Below are positions 41,226 through 51,380 of a DNA stretch of 64,000 bases, in pieces (position 1 is the first letter of the stretch; every line of letters starts with the position of its first letter). This DNA is from Lepidostoma basale (taxonomy: Eukaryota; Arthropoda; Insecta; Trichoptera; Lepidostomatidae), in contig JAHDVF020000009.1 of assembly GCA_022606425.2 (NCBI GenBank), forward strand, positions 1,675,501 through 1,739,500. The letters run 5' to 3'. The position numbers were made by a program, and so were the translations under genes. The notes beneath the pieces are model-generated. The model did not search any database. It had not been told where the DNA came from and saw only the letters and a list, made by a program, of their open reading frames with translations.

Positions 41226-41744
41226 TATAGTTTAAATGAACTCTTAGTAATACTTCACATTGCAAAATTCCATTATATACTAATGAAAACATTTTAAATT
41301 TCGTCGTTTCTTTGATTTAAAAAATATATTATTTAAAAAAATCACGTATTTGATGTGGTTTTACTGCAAAAAATAGTATATGTGTTCTCAATAATAACAA
41401 AATAGTAAGAACGAAATCAAGAACTTCCTTGTTGCTTCATGCTATGTATTGAAATTTTCAACGCCGACACCTCTTTTAGGACCACCAAGCCTTTCTATAG
41501 TCATGGTATTCTGCACTCCGTTTCTGCAATTCATTTGATCTTTTCAATTAATTTGTTCTGCTCTACGGTATAGAAAAATGGATCACGTTTTCAAGTACAC
41601 CGAAGCAATAATGTTCTTAGATTTAAGTATGAAAAATTCGTAAAGTCTGCGTATATAAAATCAGAAGAATGTATTTGTTCAATTTGTAATTCAAATTTCT
41701 TTATTTATTTAAGTAGGCAATACAAATATAAACATCTTTAATCT
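41226..41744. other. No gene seen
   Basis: AT-rich; 41430-41560 is more complex, but nothing is recognised. Confidence 0.4.
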
Positions 41745-41965
41745 TAATAGATGGCGCTAGTGTAGATTGAACAAAAATATGTGAAGTGTTCCTCAACATA
41801 GAAGCATATATACATCTTTCAAAAATTTGTCAGACGTGATGGTCGTAAGAAGGGCGGAGTGGGGAATGTTGTATTACATAAAGTGATCGCTTAACCCAAC
41901 CAATGACAGGTCATGAGTCCTGTAAACGCCTCGACCACCATATTCTGTTTCCCAAAAACAATGAA
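41745..41965 (+). mobile_element. SINE-2, near full length
   Basis: Begins ATAGATGGCGCTAGTGTAG and runs through TTTGTCAGACGTGATGGTC, GTGGGGAATGTTG, CCAACCAATGACAGG to CATATTCTGTTTCCC. It lacks the TACAATTAAT end of the 6.1 kb copy. Confidence 0.65.
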
Positions 41966-42063
41966 TGCTTAAATATAAACATATTTATGTCGCCTTTCTT
42001 GAAGAATGCATCGAAATTGTAATACATGAACGACCTTAATGATACTGAATACGTTCCAATATT

Positions 42064-42180
42064 TTAATCAATATAAAAAATAACGATCTCTGAAGGGATC
42101 ATTTTCAGCAGTTTGATTGCTCTCCCCACCGGAATCATCAGAAGCAGGTTGGTTCTGCATTTTGGGAAATAAAACGGTCT
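42064..42180 (-). pseudogene. LINE-T C-terminal fragment
   Basis: Minus strand: PFYFPKCRTNLLLMIPVGRA then IKLLKMIPSEIVIF, matching the 25.3 and 50.9 kb copies. Confidence 0.6.
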
Positions 42181-42515
42181 GCACTGATGTCGAAGATAAC
42201 GAGCATAAAGATGGGATATCCTCCAACATGTCAGAGTTTTCAAATAATCTCCTAATAAGCCAGAAGAAATGTCAGCAGTCTTCTTGTCCACTTTTCATCT
42301 GAGCTTCTGGCTACGTGACCTGCCCATTGTCATTTTAGAGTCGCCACCCGGTGGATGATGTCAGTGACCTTTCTTTTTTCTCTCACCGTATCGTTTCTGA
42401 CTCTGTCTCTTAGGCTTATTCCTAACATGTCTCTTTCCATGGCTCTTTGGGTCACTTGTATTTTCTCGGCACTTTGTTTGGACAATGTAACATTTTCAAG
42501 ACTATAAGTACCAAC
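42181..42515 (-). pseudogene. LINE-E reverse transcriptase fragment
   Basis: Minus strand: SAEKIQVTQRAMERDMLGIS, LRDRVRNDTVREKRKVTDI, a stop, QWAGHVARSSDEKWTRRLL. Close to the 56.7-57.2 kb copy. Confidence 0.75.
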
Positions 42516-42539
42516 TGACAAACAGTTATCCGAATGATA

Positions 42540-42735
42540 TGCGAAGTCAAGGATATATTAAGATGGTGATGGTAAAGATAAGTTCTGGAATGATCATGTT
42601 ACCAGAATGGCAGATTCAGAGAGGAGCACCAAGGGAAGTAGACCCCAGGGACGACCTCCAAATAGATGGAAGGAAAGTTGTCAGTTCACTTCTTAAGTAC
42701 AAGCAAAAACGATATATCTTACAAGAAGAAGAAGA
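42540..42735 (+). pseudogene. LINE-D-like 3' end
   Basis: WNDHVTRMADSERSTKGSRP, QGRPPNRWKESCQFTS then an ACAAGAAGAAGAAG tail. Confidence 0.65.
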
Positions 42736-43479
42736 TATGAAGCATATTTATGTTTATCGAAGAATTATGAATTGCAAAATAATTTCTCCTAAATCAAATG
42801 ATTTTGAAAACTTATTAACCTTTATGTCATTTAAAATGTTAGAATGATCATATAAACATAAATTTTATGGAAAGGGCACATGTGAACTAGCGTTTAGGTG
42901 GCATAAATTACGTATTGATTTCATATACAATAAAATAACATGATTTTTGTGCTATTTCAAGCTCGTGCCATTTCTAAATCCGCTTATCGGTCACTGGTCA
43001 CGACGTCTTCACAGATAAAAAATTTACGATCGAATTCTTGTAACGTACAGCAATTTCTAAAATCACAACCTGTCCGCCATATTAATTAAGTTTTTGTAGG
43101 TGTTTCCAACAAAAAGTTGGACATTTTAAAAACTAAAGCGTAAAAGAAAGACGTGAACGTTCTCCGGAAGCAGCCGCGTTATTTGTTTTAGAACGCTTTC
43201 AAATTTTCCCGCGCGATAAAAAGTTCCCTACAGATTTAAAATGAAATGTTGCCGTGGCTATGAGTATTTTTAACGCTTTTAAAACTACTTATTTTGTTTA
43301 AAAGCATAATAAAATTTGTCTTTGTTATGTATTTACGAGAAAAAGAGATGCAATATCTAAAAAGAAGGTAGTAGGAGATATCATCCTCCCCTAGGTCATT
43401 TTGTTCGATTGTGTGATTATTCTTAGCAATGTCACTTTCATAGTCACGAGAATCAATATGATAGCTATAATATGATTAT
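42736..43479. other. No gene seen
   Basis: Mixed DNA without recognised frames. 43440-43478 holds a small SINE-1 scrap (GTCACGAGAATCAATATG). Confidence 0.4.
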
Positions 43480-43805
43480 ATTATATACACCTGTTTAGGA
43501 ATTTCCTGGAGAGACCATCACGAATGAGGAAGTTCTTCAAGGAATCGAATGAGGAAGGCACCTGCTCAGGACCTTGTCCGAAAGGCGTGCAAGATGGATC
43601 GGCCATGTAATACGTCAAGAAGGTCTCTTGCGTGCCATAATGGAGGGTATGACCTAGGGGACGCCCACGCCGAGAGTACCTGAAGGACCTGTTGGTGGAC
43701 GTGCGCTGCTCATCATATGCAGATTTCAAAAGAGCCGCACAAGACAGGGAAGAATGGAAGAGAAGAATAGAAGAAATTGCTGCAAACCAATCCCAGGATT
43801 GAAAC
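43480..43805 (+). pseudogene. LINE-H C-terminus
   Basis: LLRTLSERRARWIGHVIRQE, GLLRAIMEGM, frameshift, RPRREYLKDLLVDVRCSSYA, DFKRAAQDREEWKRRIEEIA, ANQSQD stop. It has the same endonuclease-reverse transcriptase C-terminal layout as LINE-A and D, but it is a separate lineage. Confidence 0.75.
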
Positions 43806-43824
43806 TTTCTAACTATAACCTGTT

Positions 43825-43951
43825 ATATCATATGTAAAGAGTGTCGAATGAAAATATAAGAAGAAGTGAAGTATGGAACTGTCAAAAGAAGTATGAAAAT
43901 AGAAAAAAATTCAGTTAAAATGAGATCTCTTAGACGAATGTGTGTTAATCC
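43825..43951 (+). pseudogene. LINE-B fragment cut by SINE-1
   Basis: ECRMKI-like start, EVWNCQKKYENRKKFS, EMRSLRRMC, then the SINE begins at 43952. Confidence 0.65.
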
Positions 43952-44205
43952 ACGACCTTCGTGGCCAAGTGGTAAGTGCATTGACTGCCACCCCGAAGGT
44001 TCCTGGTTCGATTACCGTGGAGGGCAGTGTGATTTTCACACTGTCTTTGGCCTGGTGTAAAATTTACGTGACAATAAAATGGCGATAGATTAGCTACCTA
44101 TCACATGTCACGAGAATCACCATAATAGCTTACCCTTTACATCGATTTGGCTCATGCTGTCATAATGTAAATAGCGATTCAACAAAATAATAATAAAAAT
44201 ACTAA
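43952..44205 (+). mobile_element. SINE-1 (beta), full length
   Basis: Head CGACCTTCGTGGCCAAGTGG, B box with one change (GGTTCGATTAC), body GTGACAATAAAATGGCG, beta end GAGCGATTCAAC and an AATAAT tail. Confidence 0.8.
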
Positions 44206-44735
44206 AAATTTATCAATGAAAGCGAAAACCGCCGTTCACAATGGAGTTCTGGTCCCATCACTAATGTATGGAAGCGAAGTATGGAACTGGCAGAAGAAGG
44301 ATGAGAGCAGAATAAATGCAGTAGAAATGAGGTCCCTAAGACGTATGTGTGGTAGAACGATATACGACCTAATCTCAAATGCTAATATAAGAAAGGAATG
44401 TAGAGCGGAAGAAGGTATTATGAACAAAATTATGAAAGGATCGCTGCGTTGGTTCGGACATATGGAACGCATGGATGGAGAAAGAATGGTTAAGAAAGTA
44501 TACATTAATGATGTAAATGGGGTACGGAGTCGAGGCAAACCGAGGAAAACATGGCATGACCAAATTAATCAAATTTTAAAGGTTGGTCATGTTAGAAGTC
44601 GGAGAAATCGACGTGCGTGTATGACTCGTTGTATGAATGTGCAAAAAGCTAGAGAGGTTTGCTAGGATAGAGTAGTGTGGCGGTCTATTCTCTATGCCTA
44701 CCCCTGCGGTTTGTTTGTTTGTTTGTTTGTAATAC
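44206..44735 (+). pseudogene. LINE-B (GTTT-tailed), longest of its subtype
   Basis: Open for about 149 codons: MKAKTAVHNGVLVPSLMYGS, EVWNWQKKDESRINAVEMRS, LRRMCGRTIYDLISNANIRK, MERMDGERMVKKVYINDVNG, RSRGKPRKTWHDQINQILKV, MTRCMNVQKAREVC. Ends CCCCTGCGGTTTGTTTG; the GTTT run replaces the GTTA run of the main subtype. Confidence 0.85.
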
Positions 44736-45429
44736 TAATAATAAAAAATAATTAAACCTCGTGAAAGTGAACATTCTTTTTTCTATATATTTTTATTTAT
44801 TTAGAGTTTTACAATATTTGACTCAAGATACGGTTAATATTCAAATATTTTTCTGTATTTTTGTATAGTGTACGTAACTTATGGTGTACCATTTTTTAAT
44901 AAATGAAAACGCCTTTTGTTAAATTTATACTATACTTCATAGCCATTGTAACGAGAACTCTATTGTGCACTGCTAACTTTGAATCTGCATAGATTTAAAA
45001 CATATTTTCTAAGTGCTTACGTAATCATACAATACCTATAATAATAAGAATCATGACCGATTTTTTTTTATAGCAACAATACGACGAAGTGTTTTTTACT
45101 GTGAACTATTGTACATTAGATTGATAGTTCTGATCGTATAGTGAGTTCACTTTTTATCACTGTTTGCATTTATGCTTCGCCGAACGATCGTGAATTTTTT
45201 GTTTGGGTAAAATCCTATTAAATAATTTTCTTGGAACTGTTTACAAGGAGAATTTCTATGGAAAATTATCTTACGTTTTATCTTCGCAATGCTTGCTTCT
45301 TAAAAATAATACTATACACTTATGGGGAATAAGCTGGAATTTGGTTATTTATAACATTCAATTTACATTTCTTTGCCTTTAAAATTTCAAAATATTCTAA
45401 TTTCTTTATTTTTTGGGGATTATTTGCTA
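44736..45429. other. No gene seen
   Basis: AT-rich, featureless apart from short T runs. Confidence 0.4.
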
Positions 45430-45780
45430 TATGCAAAAAAAACGGTGGATGCGAGTAACATAAATCTAATAATCACAAAAGTCCGGATCGTCCATGTCAA
45501 CAAGTGCACCATCTAAAATGAACATTATATGTGTTAATTTATTTTATTTTATATCATTGTATTTTATATGATTTGTTTAAGATTTATTTTGTGGATGTTG
45601 GACGATCGAAGTGTGCGTAGGAGATGCCTATTGGTGGCGATGGGATTCGCAACCCATCACACCGCGTCTCCCGCGGGGCGAAAAGAGGAGGATGGAGTGC
45701 CGCATCGGTTAAAATGTGACAGTCCATTCTTTCTGCCTACCCTTTCGGGAAATCGGCATGATGGTTAGTTAGTTAGTTGC
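45430..45780 (+). mobile_element. SINE-3 copy
   Basis: AACGGTGGATGCGAG, GTCCGGATCGTCCATGTC, TTGGACGATCGAAGTG, GATGGGATTCGCAACCC, CGTCTCCCGCGGGGCG, then the LINE-B end with CCCTTTCGGG and GTTAGTTAGTTG. Confidence 0.75.
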
Positions 45781-45824
45781 AAAAAATATATGTATTTTTG
45801 GTTTCAAAATGATATTCTTTCAAT

Positions 45825-45960
45825 TGAAACGTGAGAGAGTGGACCGCCATCCGAAGTGTTGAGGAGTTGTTCCGAGCCGCGCAGGACAGGGACAGGTTCG
45901 CCGAGGTGATCGCCAACGTTGGGGGGACCCGACAGGGCACTTGAAGAAGAAGAAGAAATT
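45825..45960 (+). pseudogene. LINE-A 3' end
   Basis: REWTAIRSVEELFRAAQDRD, RFAEVIANVGGTRQGT stop, GAAGAAGAAGAA. Confidence 0.8.
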
Positions 45961-46329
45961 GTTATATATATCATGCACATAATTTCTGATTGCAGAATAT
46001 TGTGAGAGCAAACACAAGTGTATTGTATGTTGTTAATCTATTAATATATGCTGATTGAAACATATCACTTCTCACTACGCACTCCAAATGTGTTTTCCCT
46101 ACAAATTTCCCTTCCGCGTGTAATACACAGCATTGTGCTTCTCTATCCGAGCAGGCTCTAATTGACAAGGTCTATTACCGCACAAAGGAGACAAAATTAT
46201 CACAGCCCCGACTCAAGGAAGGCGGAACAGCAGCGCAGTAGAGTCAGCTTGTCCAAATGTCATATTTACATTCATCTGGATAAATTTTATCGGGAAACAA
46301 TGAAGAAAACGATATTTAAAATTTGTATG
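45961..46329. other. No gene seen
   Basis: Unique mixed DNA; two short antisense frames without recognisable domains. Confidence 0.4.
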
Positions 46330-46480
46330 TATGTTTTACTGACATTGATGGAAGTTCACTTTTAATCATTATTAAATAAAACGTTGTTTTTTTATTAATG
46401 ACTTCCACTTATTGACATTATTTCGACAGCGACCGGTTTCGCAAGGCAAGCTGGCATCAACAGATTGAAAAATATCTTGA
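46330..46480 (-). mobile_element. Family D element
   Basis: Minus strand: CTGTTGATGCCAGCTTGCCT, TGCGAAACCGGTCGCTG, TCGAAATAATG, ending in TTAAAAGTGAACTTCCATC. Core CTGTTGA as in other D copies. Confidence 0.55.
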
Positions 46481-46499
46481 TGTTTATTTTTTAAACTTT

Positions 46500-46790
46500 A
46501 TATACAAACCAACTTTATTAAAAAAATTAAAAAAATAAATAAACATGTTTCGGACACAGAAGCCAGTGGTGTAAAGATCAGTGGTGTAAATATTATTATA
46601 TAAATATAAAATAAAAATGGTTTTAAATATTATAAATATAAAAAAAAGGTATTTAATATTTACAGTATTTATTTCATTGATGAAGAGATTCTGTGTCCGA
46701 AACATGTTTGTTTTTTTAAATTATAATAAAGTTGGTGTTGTGTAAAAAGTTTAAAAAAGAAACATTGTTCAATGAATCCGCAACACAAAG
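46500..46790. mobile_element. H1 element with both arms
   Basis: Left arm CCAACTTTATTAAAAAAATT with AAACATGTTTCGGACACAG; right arm TGTGTCCGAAACATGTTTG with AATAAAGTTGG. The interior is about 130 bp of AT-rich DNA. Right core TTGATGA (46677-46683), GAAAC at 46699-46703, GTT next. The left arm keeps only the 3' half of the motif, on the opposite strand. Confidence 0.6.
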
Positions 46791-46939
46791 TAATGGCAAA
46801 TAAAGAAGAAATTTAATGATTTATTTTATAAAGTAAAGTTCTCTCAAGAAATCTCAATAGCCATAAAATGTATTTTTAGCGCACTCATACTGAAATTTCA
46901 TTATATGAATTGATCTGAACCCTTACACTGTATTTTTAA

Positions 46940-47170
46940 TTTGTAAAGACGCCAACGAAAATATAAACAGAAGAAAACAGAGGAAAACGTGACACGATCA
47001 AATCAATCAAAAATTAAATGAAGCCACGTGAGGAGTCGGAGATATCGACATGCGTGTATGACACGATGAATGAATGTTGAGGAATCAGGAGAATTATGTC
47101 AGGAAAGAATAGTGTAGCGGTCCATTCTGCCTACGCATTCGGCAAAACGGCCTGATGGTTAGTTAGCTTT
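46940..47170 (+). pseudogene. LINE-B fragment
   Basis: RRKQRKT*HDQINQKLNE-like, MNV-EESGELCQERIV, hairpin degraded (GCATTCGGCAAAACGGCC), GGTTAGTTAGC. Confidence 0.65.
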
Positions 47171-47394
47171 ACACATGTTTTTCACACATCGAAAAATATA
47201 TGTTCGTATATAATAAAAAAAACATTTTTTTATTATAGTTAGTGGAAATTTCGATATAGAAGAGAAATTATGTATGTATTGATTCAATTAATATGCAATG
47301 CGAAAATAGAAAACTGTCAAAATTATTCCTTAAAAATGCGAATACACCTTATGAAAAAAAATTCTAGTTAATTTAAAAATCGAAATGAATTTCT

Positions 47395-47612
47395 ATAAAT
47401 AATCAGTTTTCTAGAAGTTGTTTTTATTTCTTGAGAATGACATGTTTCGCCCTTCTAAGGCATTATCAAATGACATTTGATAATGCCTTAGAAGGGCGAA
47501 ACATTTCATTCCCATAAAATATAATAAAGCTTCTAGAAAACTGACGTTTTTATTCGTATTATTCATTTAATATAGAGTTTTACATCATTGTTCAAGAAAC
47601 AATAAAGAAATG
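47395..47612. mobile_element. Family C palindrome with perfect 31-bp centre
   Basis: 47442-47472 and 47474-47504 are exact complements around one base. They include TTTCGC and GCGAAA. The outer right end is the usual GACGTTTTTATTCG, TTACATCATTG, CAAGAAACAATAA. The perfect centre suggests recent origin or correction of the palindrome. Confidence 0.7.
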
Positions 47613-47830
47613 AATTTCGTTTTTATTACGGTTAACCTGATGGTTTTAGGCAAGTTTGCCCTACCGCCTCGTCCAAGCTCCTCGCCAATCGGGAGTTTCC
47701 CGCTTGTCTTGAATCTGACCAATATCCTAAGTGATTCTCCTCCACTTAACCGAATTACGTCTCCTTCATGAGGATTAACTAACCATTGACCAAGGATGAT
47801 AGACGTTAATGGCATGAGGCTTATTTCAAA
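47613..47830 (-). other. Unassigned minus frame
   Basis: A 65-codon stretch (TSIILGQWLVNPHEGDVIRL through GEELGRGGRANLPKTIRLTV) with protein-like composition, following a family C end. Family not recognised. It may belong to an element or to a host gene. Confidence 0.25.
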
Positions 47831-47974
47831 GATTCCATTGACTCTTTATGAATAACTTCATTGATTGAATGCTCATATGTGAATGTGCTTTGAAAATAAA
47901 TCAAAGCTTATTCAAATATAAAATTATTTAGTAACATTGCATTTTTTAACGAAGTTATGAAATACATATTTTTT

Positions 47975-48370
47975 AGCTAATGTATGGAAGTGAAGCATGG
48001 AACTGGCAAAAGAATGATGAAAGTAGAATAAATGCAGTAGAAATGAGTTATGAACAAAATTATGAAAGGGTCGTTAAGATGGTTTGGACACATGGAAAGA
48101 ATGAGTGAATACAGAATGGTGAAGAAGGTATATGTAAACGACGTGAACGGAGCTAGAAATAGAGGAAGACCGAGGGGAACGTAGCACGATCAAATCAATC
48201 AAATATTAAATAGCGGTCAGGCGAGGAGTCGGAGAAATCGACATGCGTGCATGACAAGATCTATGAATGTAGAGGAATCAAGAGAAGTATGTCAGGACAG
48301 AACAGTGTGGCGTTCCATTCTTTCTGCCTACCCCTCCGGGGAGACGGTTTGATGGTTAGTTAGTTAGTTT
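47975..48370 (+). pseudogene. LINE-B with internal deletion
   Basis: MYGSEAWNWQKNDESRINAV, EMS then direct jump to MNKIMKGSLRWFGHMERMS, EYRMVKKVYVNDVNGARNRG, later RNRHACMTRSMNVEESREVC, hairpin CCCCTCCGGGG and GTTAGTTAGTT. Confidence 0.8.
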
Positions 48371-48394
48371 GTTAATTTATAATATGACTGACTG

Positions 48395-48492
48395 ACTATT
48401 AATTTAATGCCTACCGGGCTTGGAAGAGAGGATGAAACGCCACACTAGTTTATCCTAACATAACTCTCGCGTCTCCTCTACATTATAGCGTG
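48395..48492 (-). pseudogene. LINE-B scrap
   Basis: Reverse GCCTACCGGGCTTGGAAG, then NVEETRELC-like minus-strand remnant. The tail has become TGACTGACTGACTATTAA. Confidence 0.5.
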
Positions 48493-48730
48493 ACACGTAT
48501 CAATGTACAGTTGGAGAAGGTGGTACATTTTCCCACGCAGTACATGACCCAGATGTGAAATCTTCCGAACCTTGATAGTTGACAACAGCTCCCTGTCAAC
48601 TCTAGCTCGCCTCGGGATTTCGGTATTGGTAGCCAAGTCTGTCCAGGAATACTGAGCATTCGGCGATAGAACCACATTTCAAATGTTTCTAGCCTGTTCA
48701 TTGAATTGAATTTTAAGGTCCGCAAAGAAC
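48493..48730 (-). pseudogene. LINE-A fragment, no 3' tail
   Basis: Minus strand: KFNSMNRLETFEMWFYRRML, SIPG, frameshift, TNTEIPRRARVDRELLSTIK, VRKISHLGHVLRGKMYHLLQ. Confidence 0.75.
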
Positions 48731-48741
48731 ATTATATTGTA

Positions 48742-48980
48742 TTTATTGTTTCTTGAACAATGATGTAGAACTCCGTATTAAATAATTTATACGAATGAAA
48801 ACGTCAGATTTCTAGAAGTTTTATTATATTTTATGGGATTGACATGTCTCGCTCTTCTAAGGCATTATCAAATGTTTGATAATATTTGATAATGCCTTAG
48901 AAGGGCGTTACATGTCATTCCCATAAAATATAGTAAAACTTCTAGAAAACTGACGTTTTCATCCGTATTAACATTATATT
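48742..48980. mobile_element. Family C palindrome, both arms
   Basis: Outer left TATTGTTTCTTGAACAATG, then ACGAATGAAAACGTCAG; centre GGCATTATCAAATGTTTGAT; GGGCGTTACATGTC in place of GGGCGAAACATGTC; right GACGTTTTCATCCG. Confidence 0.65.
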
Positions 48981-49429
48981 GCTTTATATTTATTATTAAT
49001 CTATTATAGCATTTTCATTAAAGTCACTTCTCTCGAGTCTGCGATCCTCTTGATCGAGAGTTCTATAAACTTGGGAATTAGTTATTACCCATTACGTCAC
49101 AAATCTTATGTTGCCATTTAGATTTAATGTGAGATTTTATGCCCCAGTTTCTCCTACGCTAAGACAGGTATTTTACGATTTTATTGGCCGATCCATATTA
49201 TCTTAAGACACATTGTTGCAACGGGATATGCTTTAGGTAATAAACTCCCCTGCATCTGTAGTATTAAACGAGAACATCTTGGTACGTAATAAAAAATCGC
49301 TTAGATTCTATGTAACCATTTGATTCTGATCCTCTATGAATTAAAATTGTTTGAATTAAATTTGTCTTGCTGTATAGTTTGTTTCTTTTTAGAATATCTT
49401 AAATATTATTTTGATCGAAAAATTATCAA
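48981..49429. other. No gene identified
   Basis: Mixed DNA; no frame beyond about 90 codons and no recognised repeat. Confidence 0.35.
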
Positions 49430-49491
49430 TAGTATTATCAAATGTTCTTTGGTAATGCCTAAGATAATCGAAGCACGTCATTCACATAATA
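49430..49491. mobile_element. Family C centre, decayed
   Basis: AGTATTATCAAATG, TTTGGTAATGCC, CGAAGCACGTCATTCACAT follow family C order immediately after the Penelope-like coding end. Confidence 0.5.
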
Positions 49492-49740
49492 ACACTGTGG
49501 AATTCCATAGTAATATACTCGTACTTAGGAAATTGTCGTATTTTATCGAAACTATGGCCAAATTCAATACAATGGCTAGCCATCTCAGAAAAAAATAGTA
49601 TGTTTAGTGAAAGCTTGTTTGTGTTCGTTGATACGTGTTTTAAATGGTCGTCCTGTTTTGCCTATGTAAAAAGCATCACAATCTTTACATTTAATTTTAT
49701 ATACACCACTTTTTTGCCAAATATCTGTTTTTTGTGCGGG
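49490..49740 (-). pseudogene. Penelope-like element GIY-YIG endonuclease, fragment
   Basis: Minus strand: SGVYKIKCKDCDAFYIGKTG then RPFKTRINEHKQAF. GVY and YIG are the nuclease signature; the CKDC pair and R....EH spacing are typical of Penelope-like endonucleases. After a frameshift near 49585 the C-terminus continues ASHCIEFGHSFDK, then FPKYEYITMEFHSV. The reverse transcriptase domain is absent because SINE-3 sequence abuts at 49740. Family C palindrome sequence follows downstream. Confidence 0.8.
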
Positions 49741-49838
49741 CGAAAAGAGAAGGATGGAGTGCCGCATCAGTAAAAGTGTGACAGTCCATTATTTCTGCCT
49801 ACCCTTCGGGGAGACGGCGTGATGGTTAGTTAGTTAGT
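49737..49838 (+). mobile_element. SINE-3 3' end
   Basis: GGGCGAAAAGAGAAGGATGG, GTGCCGCATCAG, then the LINE-B terminus CCCTTCGGGGAGACGG and GTTAGTTAGTT. Confidence 0.7.
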
Positions 49839-49844
49839 TTAAAA

Positions 49845-50040
49845 GGAGTTGGCCAAACATGTCGTGTTTTTTAATATTTTGTGGATCAAACAATTTATTT
49901 TCAATTTCCTAAGTATTTTCATAAAACTTCTAGAAAACAGACGTTTTCATTAATTAATAAAGTAATTATATTTTCAGTTTCAATATTTTCAATTTCCTTA
50001 GTAAACTTCTAGAAAACAGACGTTTTCATTCATAAATTAA
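49845..50040. mobile_element. H4 right arm and two family C right arms
   Basis: CCAAACATGTCGTGTTTTTT and ATATTTTGTGG are H4. Two copies of AAACTTCTAGAAAACAGACG (49925 and 50005), about 80 bases apart, are family C right arms, each preceded by TTTTCAATTTCC. Confidence 0.5.
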
Positions 50041-50479
50041 GTAATTATTTTTTTACACGACAATGTTCGCAGTAGAACGTTTTATAAATGCTGACATTTG
50101 ATTTTGAATCGAATCGTGTATTTTATACACACCTTGTTTAATTAATCCATTGCATAAATAATAGCCCAATGAATGCGCGTGGTTGTAATTATCCATTCAC
50201 TATAACCTAACAACCCCTAAATAGCGAATTTAGATTGAATGCTCCGGGAATAGCCATTATTGTTCCAGGCGATAGGAGCACAGCCGCCTGCGTTAATGCT
50301 GGTAGTTACCGCGTCCTGGAGCACAATTGTCGTTCCAGGACTCGATTTTCCAGGCCATTATCTTCCAGACTACAGCGCACATCAGTGACGGCCCGGGAGA
50401 TTTTATTTTATTATTTTATTATCTTTATTTAGTTTATTCCGACTACCTTCGTGCTGGAAAACTCCAGGTGTTTATAAAT
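50041..50479. other. Unassigned; GC-rich part at 50220-50400
   Basis: The GC-rich part repeats TTCCAGG/TTCCAG words and has 65- and 61-codon plus frames of unknown family. Host exon or promoter possible. Confidence 0.25.
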
Positions 50480-50885
50480 AGGTGCCTTCGCTCAATATTC
50501 AAGATCTATTAGCCCCAAACAGTGTCAAATGCCGTTCTCTGGACCATGTCAGGCGAAAAGCCAATTAGAGAACAAGTCGCTAGACGCAAATGGCAGTGAA
50601 TCGGTCACATTCCGAGACGGAACCCAGCCTGCATCGCTCAGGGCGCACTAGACTGGTCCCCTATGGGGGGAAAGAGGAAGCGAGGCAGATCTAGAGCCAC
50701 CTGGAGAAGAGCCCTTCAGGACGAGGTTAAGGCAGCAAGCTTCACTTGGGATGATGTTAGGCATCAGGCATGCAATAGAGTCGGGTGGAGAAGGTTCCTT
50801 GAGGCCCAATGCACCACGGAGGTGCTACAGGACAAAAAGAAGAAGGAAGCCCTTCGTGGTAGAGAGGCAAGCAGAGCTATGATTG
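50480..50885 (+). pseudogene. LINE-I C-terminus (GKRKRGR-type)
   Basis: CLRSIFKI, WQWIGHIPRRNPACIAQ-like, GALDWSPMGGKRKRGRSRAT, WRRALQDEVKAASFTWDDVR, RVGWRRFLEAQCTT. The pattern GKRKRGR...TWRR...E....TW.......A.DR..WR is a common LINE C-terminal end in animals. Stops and shifts occur in the first third. Confidence 0.8.
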
Positions 50886-51190
50886 TTTTATCTCCAACGA
50901 TGCAGAACCAACCTGCCAATGTCTATGCCGGTAGGTAGAGCAATTTCTTTGCTAAATCGTGTCACCTCGGAGGTCGACGTATTGAGTGATAGTGTAGATG
51001 ACCTGAGGGAGGCGCTGTCTCTGCCATTGTTATAATTGTGAGTTCTTTCATTATGTGTTATTTACTCTTGTATCTCGAAATTTTTGTTTAATAATAGTAT
51101 GTTTCATTGGTGTATTGGAATGTAGTTCTTATGTATTGATCGGAATGTAGTTGATATGTTTACATAAATAAATGAAATGAAATGAAATGG
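50886..51190 (+). pseudogene. LINE-T C-terminus and TGAAA tail
   Basis: CRTNLPMSMPVGRAISLLNR, VTSEVDVLSDSVDDLREALS, stop, 3' UTR, then AAATGAAATGAAATGAAATG at 51168-51190. Confidence 0.7.
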
Positions 51191-51194
51191 CAAA

Positions 51195-51380
51195 GTCCCG
51201 CTCTTAATTTCCGGCGATGGCAGTGTGATTGTCACACTGTCTTTGGTCTGGTGTAGAATTCACATGACAATGAAATGGCGATAGATTAGCTACCTATCAC
51301 ATGTCATGTGATTATAATAACTAAATTAAAAATTGTACACAGTAATTGGATTCAAACGATCTGTTGTATACATTTCTATT
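51195..51380 (+). mobile_element. SINE-1 (alpha), head truncated
   Basis: Starts at TTTCCGGCGATGGCAG, just after the B box region; alpha 3' end CAGTAATTGGATTC and AAACGATCTG. Confidence 0.7.
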
